From contig JAKSPE010000003.1 of the NCBI GenBank assembly GCA_024405015.1, positions 1 through 64,000 of the forward strand: a DNA stretch of 64,000 nucleotides, written 5' to 3'. The stretch's first letter is position 1, and every line of letters starts with the position of its first letter. Shown here piece after piece: positions 15,601 to 23,357 of the stretch. The translations under genes were made by a program, and so were the position numbers. This DNA is from Sphaerochaetaceae bacterium (lineage in GTDB: Bacteria; Spirochaetota; Spirochaetia; Sphaerochaetales; Sphaerochaetaceae). The notes under the pieces were generated by a model. It was given only the letters and a program-made list of their open reading frames with translations, was not told the origin of the DNA and did no database searches.

Positions 15601-16355
15601 TGGCAATTGTATTTGAGAAACCAAAAAGCCTTACTTCCAAGGAATTCCACTACTGCCCAGGATGTCCACATGGAATCATCCATCGTCTTGTAGCTGAAGC
15701 TATCGATACACTGGGAATTGAGGGAAAGACAATCGGTATCGCACCTGTCGGATGTGCTGTCATGGCTTATGACTATTTCACATGTGACATGGTCGAGGCT
15801 GCTCATGGTAGAGCTCCAGCCGTTGCAACCGGTATCAAAAGAGCACGTCCTGAGAACATCGTCTTCACTTATCAGGGTGATGGAGACCTTGCTTCCATTG
15901 GTATGTGTGAGACTGTTCATGCAGCAACAAGAAACGAGAACATCACAATCATCTTCGTCAATAACGCAATCTACGGTATGACAGGTGGTCAGATGGCTCC
16001 TACATCACTGCCAGGTCAGGTCACTCAGACTTCTCCTTATGGACGTGATGTCAAGATCCAGGGTTACCCAATCAAGGTTGCTGAGCTGCTTTCCGCTCTC
16101 GATGCCCCATATTACATCGAGCGTGTTGCCGTCAACAACGTCAAGAACGTCAAGCATGCAAAGCAGGCTATTGAGAAGGCTTTCCGCAACCAGATCGAAG
16201 GCAAGGGCTTCTCTCTGATTGAGGTCGTCTCCGCTTGTCCAACCAACTGGGGTATGACACCTAAGAAGGCTCTTGAGTGGGTTGATTCCGACATGATCCC
16301 TTACTATCCACTTGGTGTGTTCAAGGATCGCAGCAAGGAAGAGGAGGCCAAGTAA
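15600..16355 (+). CDS. 2-oxoacid:ferredoxin oxidoreductase beta subunit (TPP-binding)
   Basis: The 251-residue TPP-binding subunit. CPGCPHGIIHR near residue 20 carries conserved cysteines. The TPP/Mg motif is GDGDLASIG followed about 30 residues later by NNAIYGMTGGQMAPTS, typical of Kor/Vor beta subunits. It overlaps its neighbours at both ends (TAATG), which implies tightly coupled synthesis of the complex. Confidence 0.94.
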   Translation: MAIVFEKPKSLTSKEFHYCPGCPHGIIHRLVAEAIDTLGIEGKTIGIAPVGCAVMAYDYFTCDMVEAAHGRAPAVATGIKRARPENIVFTYQGDGDLASIGMCETVHAATRNENITIIFVNNAIYGMTGGQMAPTSLPGQVTQTSPYGRDVKIQGYPIKVAELLSALDAPYYIERVAVNNVKNVKHAKQAIEKAFRNQIEGKGFSLIEVVSACPTNWGMTPKKALEWVDSDMIPYYPLGVFKDRSKEEEAK

Positions 16356-16885
16356 TGACAACACAGATTCTTATTGCTGGTTTCGGTGGTCAGGGAATCC
16401 TTTTCACCGGTAAGCTTCTTGCTTACAAGGCTCTTCTGGAAGGAAAGGAGCTTTCCTGGCTCCCATCCTATGGTCCTGAGATGCGTGGTGGTACAGCTTC
16501 CTGCTCCGTCACAATCAGTGACGAGCCGGTCGGATCTCCGATCATTGACCATCCGGATGTCCTGATCGTCATGAACCTGCCATCCCTTGACAAGTATGAG
16601 GATACTGTCAAGCCAGGTGGAATCATTTTCGTTGACTCCACTCTCATCGAGAGAAAGGTCAAGAGAACTGACGTCCAGGTCTTCTACATCCCATCGACCA
16701 AAATCGCTCAGGACATGGGGGCTGGTAACCTTGCCAACATTGTCCTTCTTGGAAAGGTTCTGAAGGATTGTCCAGCAATCTCAAGAGCCTATGTGGAGGA
16801 TGCCCTGAAGAAGGTCGTCTCCGCCAAGCATCCTGAGATGTATGACTTCAACCTGAAGGCCATCGACGCAGGATACAATTACTGA
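16355..16885 (+). CDS. 2-oxoacid:ferredoxin oxidoreductase gamma subunit
   Basis: The 176-residue gamma subunit, with FGGQGILFTGKLLAYKAL and SYGPEMRGGTASCSV, standard for this family. With the ferredoxin, alpha and beta genes it completes a four-subunit Vor-like complex. A strong terminator follows, so this gene closes the T-box operon that began at 9433. Confidence 0.94.
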   Translation: MTTQILIAGFGGQGILFTGKLLAYKALLEGKELSWLPSYGPEMRGGTASCSVTISDEPVGSPIIDHPDVLIVMNLPSLDKYEDTVKPGGIIFVDSTLIERKVKRTDVQVFYIPSTKIAQDMGAGNLANIVLLGKVLKDCPAISRAYVEDALKKVVSAKHPEMYDFNLKAIDAGYNY

Positions 16886-16887
16886 GA

Positions 16888-16924
16888 AACACGGGCCTTT
16901 GGAAACAGAGGCCCAGTTTTTTTG
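16888..16924 (+). terminator. terminator of the T-box operon
   Basis: GGGCCT (16893-16898) pairs with AGGCCC (16909-16914), and a run of seven Ts follows within two bases. Confidence 0.85.
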
Positions 16925-16948
16925 ACTATGATTACTGCTTGAGTAAGT

Positions 16949-17001
16949 TAAGCTCAGCTTAGGTACTTCGTTTTTGATTGTTTTTTTGAGAAAACGAAGT
17001 A
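16949..17001. promoter_or_regulatory. paired palindromes before the amidohydrolase gene
   Basis: Two symmetrical sequences abut: TAAGCT-C-AGCTTA (16949-16961) and an 11-bp inverted repeat, TACTTCGTTTT (16964-16974) with AAAACGAAGTA (16991-17001), around a T-rich loop. The second could be a bidirectional terminator. The first looks more like a protein site. No clear promoter for the next gene was found in the 93 bases that follow. Confidence 0.35.
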
Positions 17002-17094
17002 TTTTACTTCTATTTCTTGCGAAAATGATGAAAAAGGAAGTACTTGCCAAAGCAATTGCCATGAAAATCCTTATGAAGAGAGGGGAATCTCACA

Positions 17095-17889
17095 ATGACC
17101 AGAATCATTGACTCACATTGCCATGTCTACCCGGAGGCCATTGCTGCAAAGGCAGTGAAGGGCGTCTCCGATTTCTATGATGGAGTAAACAGCTATGGTG
17201 ATGGTCTGGCTTCCACCGTTAGGGACTCTTACAAGGGCAAGGGCGCTGACCATGCTGTAATATTCTCTGTGGCAACACGCCTCAAGCAGGTGGATTCCAT
17301 TAACAACTTCATTGCAAAGGCCGTCTCTGAGTCGGAAGGTTTTTTCACAGGTCTGGGAACCGTGCATCAGGATACTCCAGATATGGGTGCTGTGGTAGAT
17401 CAGATTGTCTCCCTTGGTCTCAGAGGTGTGAAGCTTCACCCAGATACGCAGGAAGTCTGCATCGATGATCCACGTCTTTTCCCATTGTATGAGGCCTGTG
17501 CTGGTCGCATTCCTGTGCTTTTGCATACTGGCGACTATCGCTATGACTATTCCAACCCAAACAGAATGGAGCCTGTTCTGAAGATGTTCCCAAAGACCAC
17601 ATTCATTGGTGCACATTACGGCGGATGGTCGGTCTGGGATGAGTCTACAGAAAAGCTTCATAAGTATGACAACTTCTTTGTCGATTCCTCTTCCACCTCC
17701 AACTGGGTCGAGGACGAGAAGATCAAAGGCTACATTGCTTCCTATGGTTCTGAGAAGGTCATCTTCGGTTCTGATTTCCCGATGTGGGATGTCGAGGTGG
17801 AGATTCAGAGAATGCTTCGTCTGGGACTTAAGGAATCTGAGTACGAGAATATCTTCCACCTGAATGCTGAAAGGATTTTCGGAATCTGA
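17095..17889 (+). CDS. amidohydrolase family protein (ACMSD-like TIM barrel)
   Basis: A 264-residue metal-dependent hydrolase or decarboxylase of the amidohydrolase-2 family. Metal-binding features are the N-terminal HCH in DSHCHVYPE, a His in VKLHPD, LLHTGDYRYD, FIGAHYGG and the C-terminal Asp of IFGSDFPMWD. AGAGGGG precedes the ATG. The substrate cannot be deduced, and the gene stands alone between a terminator and the lipoprotein gene. Confidence 0.85.
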   Translation: MTRIIDSHCHVYPEAIAAKAVKGVSDFYDGVNSYGDGLASTVRDSYKGKGADHAVIFSVATRLKQVDSINNFIAKAVSESEGFFTGLGTVHQDTPDMGAVVDQIVSLGLRGVKLHPDTQEVCIDDPRLFPLYEACAGRIPVLLHTGDYRYDYSNPNRMEPVLKMFPKTTFIGAHYGGWSVWDESTEKLHKYDNFFVDSSSTSNWVEDEKIKGYIASYGSEKVIFGSDFPMWDVEVEIQRMLRLGLKESEYENIFHLNAERIFGI

Positions 17890-17955
17890 TTTTCATTTTG
17901 CATTTTACAAAAGATTGATTTGCCTCTAGAATTCCAAGGAAAGGGAGAAACCTCT

Positions 17956-19004
17956 ATGAGAAGATTCGTTTGCATTTCCTTGCTCGTCTTGGCGGTTATT
18001 GCACTGTCTGTTTCCTGTAATCAGGAACCTGATTCCGCCAAACGTCCGAACCATAGCCATTCCTTTACTGAGGAGAATGTCTCTGACAAGTACTTGAAGA
18101 GTGCTGCAACCTGCACCTCCAAGGCTGTGTATTACAAAAGCTGCGATTGTGGAGTGAAGGGTAGAGAGACCTTTGAAAGCGGAGAGACTCTTTCACATAT
18201 TTTCACAGCCGAGATTGTGGAGGCATCCCATCTTGCAGCTGCTGCAACTTGCTCTGCAAAGGCTACATACTACAGATCTTGCACGGAATGCGGCGCAAAC
18301 GGTAGTGAGACTTTCGAAAGCGGAGAGAAGGGATCCCATACTATGTGGGCGGTGCTTGCAACGCTTGCGGTGAATACCAGGTTTATGCAATCGGAGCCGC
18401 AGGCCCTGCTGGTGGAATCATTTTCTATGATTGCGATGCGGATAACACAGACGCAGATCCTGACGGTGCTGATAACCTTAAGTCTGATGTATGTGGCTGG
18501 CGTTATCTTGAGGCTGCACCGGAAAACATAACGGCCAATGGAGAAGTGGAGTTCGGATTCGGTTATTGGCGTGACAGATCCAATGGAACAAACCTTAAGG
18601 TTGATACCTTGGATGGTTTCGGTGCTGGAAAGAAGAATACGGCAGATATTGTCAGGTATTTGGGAAATAGTGCCTATATGTATAACAGCTCAAGCACAGG
18701 CATGTATGACGAACACTACCAGTACAATGAAGTCAAGTCTGGAGATTATGCTGCAAGACTTGCCAGCAATTATGTCTATGGCGATTACACAGACTGGTTC
18801 CTTCCAAGCAGTAGTGAACTGTTCAGAATGTGCAATGCCCTGCAGAGCCTCGGGCTTGGTGGCTTTGAGAACGGAGATTATTATTGGTCATCGACAGAGG
18901 CTTCCACAGCTGATAGCGCATGGGGTTATAAGGTGGGAGAGCAGAGTCTCAGGAATTCCAACAGAAGCACAACCATGCATGTCAGACCAGTCAGATCCTT
19001 CTGA
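17956..19004 (+). pseudogene. lipoprotein with Cys-rich repeats and Lcl-like C terminus, frameshifted
   Basis: The N-terminal part has a lipoprotein signal with the lipobox Cys at about residue 17 (SVSCNQ). Two repeats follow, of the type SAATCTSKAVYYKSC ... GRETFESGE. The reading frame shifts near 18340-18345. Beyond it another frame, closed at 19004, continues with a repeat-like CNACGEYQ and a domain like DUF1566/Lcl (GGIIFYDCDADNT, WRYLEAAPE, DWFLPSSSEL, YYWSSTEAS). Restoring one base there joins both halves into about 350 residues. Either the gene is broken or phase-variable, or the sequence has a one-base error. AGGAAAGGGAG precedes the start. Confidence 0.8.
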
Positions 19005-19008
19005 AGAT

Positions 19009-19045
19009 AGAGCCTTGAACCTTTTGGTTTGAGGCTTTCTTTTTA
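19009..19045 (+). terminator. terminator after the lipoprotein gene
   Basis: GCCTTGAACC (19012-19021) pairs imperfectly with GGTTTGAGGC (19026-19035), and TTTCTTTTT follows. Confidence 0.7.
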
Positions 19046-19052
19046 CTTGCGA

Positions 19053-19119
19053 TGTAAAGAAATCTTTACATATTATAATGTAATAAATAATTGACAGTAG
19101 GAAATGCCTGCAGTATCAT
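19053..19119 (+). promoter_or_regulatory. operator and promoter of the HTH/VapC module
   Basis: A perfect inverted repeat, TGTAAAG-AAAT-CTTTACA (19053-19070), is followed by a TATAAT-like site (19074-19079) and then a fine promoter: TTGACA (19091-19096), 17 bases, TATCAT (19114-19119). The start codon at 19126 lies six bases beyond the -10 box, so the transcript is probably leaderless. The palindrome is a likely autoregulatory site of the HTH antitoxin. Confidence 0.6.
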
Positions 19120-19125
19120 TTAGGT

Positions 19126-19617
19126 ATGGGTGAAACAATCAGAAGATTAAGAGAAAAATGCGGTTACTCACAGGCTGAAGTTGCAGCCTATATCGGTGTG
19201 TCTAGGCAAACCTATATCAAATATGAAGCAGGGGAGATTGAGCCTCCTATCCGCGTCCTTCGACTGTTCAAAAAGCTCTTCAAGGTCTCCTATGAACAGA
19301 TCATCGACGGAATTCAGAAGGAGTGTGCTCAGGAGCCTGTCTATTCGGAGTATGTGGCAGAAAGCGTTTCTGAAAGTGCTCCTGCTTATGGTGCTTCCCC
19401 GAAAGTTCATGAATCTGCTTTGGACAGACAGGTCAATGCGCTTCCTTTGGATATGAAGAAGGTTGTCTTTGATCTTGTAGACTCTTTGACAAGTCTCGCT
19501 GGCCCTAAGGACGAGAAGCCTGTCCATATCTATCGAACACCAGGTGGGCTTACCGGAAAGTTCTGGATGGCCGATGATTTTGATGAAACCCCTGACTGCT
19601 TTGCAGATTACATGTGA
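19126..19617 (+). CDS. XRE HTH protein with DUF2281-like tail, predicted antitoxin
   Basis: A 163-residue protein with an N-terminal XRE helix-turn-helix (about 1-62; MGETIRRLREKCGYSQAEVA) and a long linker. Its last 25 residues (TPGGLTGKFWMADDFDET) resemble the DUF2281/VapB-type antitoxin tail that masks PIN toxins. The next gene encodes a PIN toxin whose ribosome site overlaps this stop. A DNA-binding antitoxin joined to this tail is an uncommon combination. There is no Shine-Dalgarno sequence before its ATG. Confidence 0.85.
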   Translation: MGETIRRLREKCGYSQAEVAAYIGVSRQTYIKYEAGEIEPPIRVLRLFKKLFKVSYEQIIDGIQKECAQEPVYSEYVAESVSESAPAYGASPKVHESALDRQVNALPLDMKKVVFDLVDSLTSLAGPKDEKPVHIYRTPGGLTGKFWMADDFDETPDCFADYM

Positions 19618-19624
19618 GGTCAAT

Positions 19625-20005
19625 ATGCTCCTTCTTGATACACATGTACTTCTTTGGTATTTGAGAGACTCTATGGAACTTCCGAAACAGCTCAATGACA
19701 CAATCAGTAAGGCTGCTGATGTCGCTACCAGTGCCATCTGTCTGTGGGAACTTGCCATCAAAGCCAGCATCAAGAAACTGGAACTTGAATTTTCCCTTGC
19801 TCAGATCGAGGATTTGTGCATCGAGAAGGGGATAAAGATTCTGCCTCTGAGGACTGTGGATATGGATATCATCAAGACTTTGCCGGATATCCATAAAGAT
19901 CCATTTGACAGAATGCTGGTCTGCCAAGCCATCAACAATGCTGCTATCATCATCACGAAGGACGACAACATTGCCAGGTATCCGGTAAGGACTTTGTGGG
20001 TTTAG
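19625..20005 (+). CDS. vapC: PIN domain toxin VapC
   Basis: A 126-residue PIN-domain ribonuclease, the toxin of a type II module. Acidic active-site residues appear as LLDTHVLLWYL at the N terminus, a Glu in SAICLWELAIK, and KDPFDRMLVCQA plus TKDDNIARY near the C terminus. GAGG lies five bases upstream of the ATG, within the end of the antitoxin gene. VapC toxins typically cut tRNA or rRNA. The target here is unknown. Confidence 0.93.
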   Translation: MLLLDTHVLLWYLRDSMELPKQLNDTISKAADVATSAICLWELAIKASIKKLELEFSLAQIEDLCIEKGIKILPLRTVDMDIIKTLPDIHKDPFDRMLVCQAINNAAIIITKDDNIARYPVRTLWV

Positions 20006-20009
20006 TCGG

Positions 20010-20095
20010 CAAATGTTTCTTTAAATAGTAACTTTTTTCATTTTTTCTCTTGACAAATGTTTCTGTTTATAGTAACTGTTACTATGTACAGTAAC
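20010..20095 (+). promoter_or_regulatory. direct repeats and palindromes before the ABC importer
   Basis: Two near-identical 24-base sites, CAAATGTTTCT-N4-ATAGTAACT, start at 20010 and 20054, a 44-base period (about four DNA turns). The second runs into alternating palindromes: AGTAAC-T-GTTACT and GTTACT-N6-AGTAAC (20071-20095). TTGACA is at 20050-20055, but no convincing -10 box is correctly spaced. This looks like a multi-site operator that controls the transporter. The regulator is unknown. Confidence 0.5.
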
Positions 20096-20118
20096 AAAAC
20101 GTACAAGAGGTAATGGAA

Positions 20119-21144
20119 ATGAAGAAACTTTTGGCTATGGCAATCGTAATTTGTATCGCAGTCGCATCCGTCTTCGCAGCAGGTTCTGCAGAGGCTACAA
20201 ACGGACAGAAGACCTACAAGGTCGGTATCTGTAACTTTGTTGATGATGCATCACTCAACCAGATCTGTGACAACATCAAGGCTCAGCTCGCAGCAATTGA
20301 AACACAGAAGGGTGTTAAGATTGAAATCAAGTATGATAACTGTAATGCAGACGCAAACGTCATGAGCCAGATCATCGCAAACTTCATCGCAGATAAGGTC
20401 GATGTCATGGTCGGTATCGCAACTCCAGTTGCAATGGCTATGCAGGCAGCAACAGAAGACAATCAGATTCCTGTCGTCTTCGCAGCAGTTTCTGACCCAC
20501 TTGCCGCAGGTGTCGTCGATTCTCTCGCCGCTCCTGGTCATAACATCACAGGTACATCTGACTTCCTTGATACAAACGCAGTCATGAACCTCATCTTCGC
20601 TCTGAATCCAGAAGCCAAGAAGGTTGGACTTCTCTATGACGCAGGTCAGGATTCCTCCAAGACAGCTAATGCAACAGCAAAAGAGTATCTGAAGGCCAAG
20701 GGCGTTGAGATTGTAGAGAAGACCGGTACAACAGTTGACGAAGTCATCCTTGCAGCAAACGCACTCATCGCAGAGAAGGTTGATGCAATCTTCACCCCAT
20801 CTGACAACACAGTCATGACAGCAGAGCTCTCCATCTACGAGACACTCGCAGCCGCTGGTATCCCACACTATGCAGGAGCTGATTCCTTCGCTCTCAACGG
20901 TGCTTTCCTCGGATACGGTGTTGACTACGCTAACCTCGGAAGAGTCACAGGTGACATGGTTGCTGAAATCCTCTTCGACGGTGCAAAGCCAGCCACAATG
21001 GCAGTCAAGACATTCGACAACGGTACAGCAACAGTCAACATTGAGACAGCTGCAGCAATGGGATACGATTTTGATTCCCTAAAGGCAACATTTGGTCCAT
21101 ACTGCACACAGGTCGTTTCCATCAAGACCGCTGAAAGCTTCTGA
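20119..21144 (+). CDS. ABC importer substrate-binding protein (TrpX-like)
   Basis: A 341-residue periplasmic binding protein of the PF04392 type, the family of tryptophan/tyrosine-linked importers. A signal peptide (MKKLLAMAIVICIAVASVFA) ends before AGSAEA, a spirochaete-like pattern. Typical segments include YKVGICNFVDDASLNQI, PVVFAAVSDPLAAG, VGLLYDAGQDSS and FTPSDNTVM. GAGG eight bases before 20119 favours this ATG over one six bases earlier. Permease and ATPase genes follow at once. The ligand could be an aromatic amino acid, but that is only by family. Confidence 0.9.
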   Translation: MKKLLAMAIVICIAVASVFAAGSAEATNGQKTYKVGICNFVDDASLNQICDNIKAQLAAIETQKGVKIEIKYDNCNADANVMSQIIANFIADKVDVMVGIATPVAMAMQAATEDNQIPVVFAAVSDPLAAGVVDSLAAPGHNITGTSDFLDTNAVMNLIFALNPEAKKVGLLYDAGQDSSKTANATAKEYLKAKGVEIVEKTGTTVDEVILAANALIAEKVDAIFTPSDNTVMTAELSIYETLAAAGIPHYAGADSFALNGAFLGYGVDYANLGRVTGDMVAEILFDGAKPATMAVKTFDNGTATVNIETAAAMGYDFDSLKATFGPYCTQVVSIKTAESF

Positions 21145-21158
21145 TAAACGGAGATTCG

Positions 21159-22088
21159 ATGATCACAACGATATTAGGGCTCGGAGCTACAGCTCTTGAG
21201 CTGGGACTGATAAGTTCCCTCACAGTACTAGCACTTTTCTTGAGCTACTCAATGCTCAACGTATGTGACCTTTCCACTGACGGCTGCTTCACTCTTGGAG
21301 CGGCCGTTGGCGCTGTAGTGGCACTGGCAGGTCACCCATACCTTTCCATCTTCGCAGCCATGGGAGCTGGAATTCTTTCAGGTTTTGTTACAGCCATTCT
21401 TCAGACCAAGATGGGTATCGACAGCCTCCTTTCCGGAATCATCGTCAATACCGGTCTTTACTCCATTAACATCGCAATCATGGGCGGATCTTCTCTGCTC
21501 AACATGAACAAGACCGACACAATCTTCACAAAGGCAAAGACACTGCTCTCTGACACCTTCATGTCAACACAGTACCGCCTGGTGGTTGTCATTGTGATTG
21601 TCGCCGTTGTCGTGGCCGCTATGACATGGTTCCTCAAGACCCGCATTGGTCTTTCCATCCGAGCCACAGGAAACAATCCAGACATGGTTAAGTCATCGTC
21701 CATCAACCCTGTGTACACCACAATCATCGGCCTTTGTCTTTCCAACTCACTTACCGCACTTTCCGGATGCCTTTTGGCACAGAGTCAGAAGTCTGTCAAC
21801 ATCACAATCGGCTCTGGTATGGTCACCATCGCATTGGCATCACTGCTGATCGGAAACGCATTCATGGGAAAAGGTGGAATCGGTAAGCGTGCAATCGGTG
21901 CAGTTCTTGGTGCATTCATCTTCCGACTCGTGTACACCATTGCACTGCGCTTCAACCTGGCAGCCTACATGCTCAAGCTGGTATCCTCTGTGATCGTCAT
22001 CATTGCAATTTCAGGTCCGTACTTCAAAAAGCGTCTGCCTGAGTTCAAGAGAATGCGCGAGGCTAAGAAGGGGGCAAGAAATGCTTGA
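21159..22088 (+). CDS. ABC importer permease
   Basis: A 309-residue inner-membrane permease of the branched-chain/ribose-type fold (about nine hydrophobic segments) that pairs with the preceding binding protein. CDLSTDGCFTLGAAVGAV near residue 36 and GLSIRATGNNPDMVKSSSI around residue 165 are characteristic of the TrpY-like group. It starts 14 bases after the binding-protein gene and overlaps the ATPase gene by eight bases. Confidence 0.92.
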   Translation: MITTILGLGATALELGLISSLTVLALFLSYSMLNVCDLSTDGCFTLGAAVGAVVALAGHPYLSIFAAMGAGILSGFVTAILQTKMGIDSLLSGIIVNTGLYSINIAIMGGSSLLNMNKTDTIFTKAKTLLSDTFMSTQYRLVVVIVIVAVVVAAMTWFLKTRIGLSIRATGNNPDMVKSSSINPVYTTIIGLCLSNSLTALSGCLLAQSQKSVNITIGSGMVTIALASLLIGNAFMGKGGIGKRAIGAVLGAFIFRLVYTIALRFNLAAYMLKLVSSVIVIIAISGPYFKKRLPEFKRMREAKKGARNA

Positions 22089-22866
22089 ACTGAAAAACAT
22101 TTCAAAGACCTTCAATCCAAAGACCGTTTTCGAGAAGGTTGCTTTGGATCACATTGACCTTACTGTCAACGATGGTGATTTCATTTCCATCATCGGTGCA
22201 AATGGTGCTGGTAAGTCCACGCTGTTCAATGCCATCTGCGGGTCGTTTCTGACAGACAGCGGAAGCATCCGTCTTGACGGTCAAGACATTACCCTCATGG
22301 CAGACCACAAGCGTGCCCGCATGATTGGCCGTCTGTTCCAGGACCCTATGAGAGGCTCCGCCCCAGGCATGAGCATTGAAGAGAATTTGGCTCTGGCTGC
22401 AGGTCATGGCGGATGGCTGAGTAAGGTCTCCAAGGCCGACAAGCAGCTGTTCCGCGAAAGGCTGTCACTTCTTGGCATGGGCCTTGAGGATCGTATGAAC
22501 CAGCCGGTTGGACTTCTTTCTGGTGGTCAGCGACAGGCACTGACCCTTCTGATGTCTACGTTCAATCCTCCAAAGCTTCTGCTTTTGGATGAGCATACTG
22601 CAGCATTGGACCCAGCTACCGCAGAGAAGGTACTGGCTTTGACAGAGAGCATCGTCAAGGATAACCATCTGACATGTATGATGATCACCCACAACATGCA
22701 AAGCGCATTGGACCTTGGTAACCGCACCATCATGATGCACAAGGGAAAGATCATCTACGATGTGGCAGGACAGGAGCGTGAGGGGCTTAAGGTCTCGGAC
22801 CTTCTTGCCCAGTTCAAGATTGCAGCCGGCAAGGAGCTGGACAACGATCGAATGATGCTCGTCTGA
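22081..22866 (+). CDS. ABC importer ATP-binding protein
   Basis: The 261-residue ATPase of the TrpXYZ-like importer. Walker A is GANGAGKST (about residue 39), the signature is LLSGGQRQALTLLMS, Walker B is LLLLDEHTAALD and the switch His is in MMITHNM. The ATG at 22081 lies inside the end of the permease gene. Another in-frame start 78 bases earlier would only translate permease sequence out of frame. Confidence 0.94.
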   Translation: MLELKNISKTFNPKTVFEKVALDHIDLTVNDGDFISIIGANGAGKSTLFNAICGSFLTDSGSIRLDGQDITLMADHKRARMIGRLFQDPMRGSAPGMSIEENLALAAGHGGWLSKVSKADKQLFRERLSLLGMGLEDRMNQPVGLLSGGQRQALTLLMSTFNPPKLLLLDEHTAALDPATAEKVLALTESIVKDNHLTCMMITHNMQSALDLGNRTIMMHKGKIIYDVAGQEREGLKVSDLLAQFKIAAGKELDNDRMMLV

Positions 22867-22887
22867 CATTGATATGAAACATGTAAA

Positions 22888-22925
22888 GAGGCAGGTCCAT
22901 ACCCATGGGCTTGCCTTTTCTGTTT
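22888..22925 (+). terminator. terminator of the ABC importer operon
   Basis: AGGCAGGTCC pairs over ten positions, two of them G-U, with GGGCTTGCCT, and TTTTCTGTTTTTG follows. The end of the stem overlaps a possible -35 box (TTGCCT) for the next gene. Confidence 0.65.
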
Positions 22926-22944
22926 TTGGGTGTATATTACTGTC

Positions 22945-23349
22945 ATGGATTACGTAAAAGAGAAGATGGAGGCCATCTACGCAGGTGAAAAGGCCTTAGA
23001 CAGTTTGAGAGATGCGCTTCAGCAGTTAAGAGGTGCCCGCAATTGGGGCCTTTATGACATTCTGGGAGGAGGTTTCATCTCTTCCATGATCAAGCACTCC
23101 AAGATTGATAATGCAAGACGTTACATCGAGCAGGCAAAATATGATTTGAAGGTTTTCAACAAGGAACTTCAGGATGTGTCGATGCATCTTGATATCGACA
23201 TCGGAAGCTTTCTGACTTTCTTTGATCTGATGGACAGCTTCTTTGTGGACCTTATGGTTCAGTCCAGAATCTCCGATGCCGCTTACCGCGTCGAAGAAGC
23301 AATTCGCAAAGTGGAATCTGTTTTGGACAGACTCCGATCAACCTATTGA
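22945..23349 (+). CDS. conserved hypothetical, helical protein
   Basis: A 134-residue, largely alpha-helical soluble protein. The most striking segment is RGARNWGLYDILGGGFISSMIKHSKID (positions about 30-56, shown in part in relatives), a Gly-rich motif seen in uncharacterised proteins of anaerobes. The termini are coiled-coil-like. There is no ribosome site. A TATATT box (22933-22938) ends six bases before the ATG, so the mRNA may be leaderless. I cannot assign a function. Confidence 0.75.
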   Translation: MDYVKEKMEAIYAGEKALDSLRDALQQLRGARNWGLYDILGGGFISSMIKHSKIDNARRYIEQAKYDLKVFNKELQDVSMHLDIDIGSFLTFFDLMDSFFVDLMVQSRISDAAYRVEEAIRKVESVLDRLRSTY

Positions 23350-23357
23350 GGGTGATT

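Noticed and set aside
9433-16885. Purely fermentative breakdown of branched-chain amino acids
   Set aside because: The enzymes could run that way, but a T-box with terminator switches the operon on when tRNA-Ile is uncharged, which fits synthesis better. Kept only as an alternative.
17025-17108. Short frame MMKKEVLAKAIAMKILMKRG before the amidohydrolase gene
   Set aside because: No ribosome site of its own, it overlaps the real gene start, and its length is that expected by chance.
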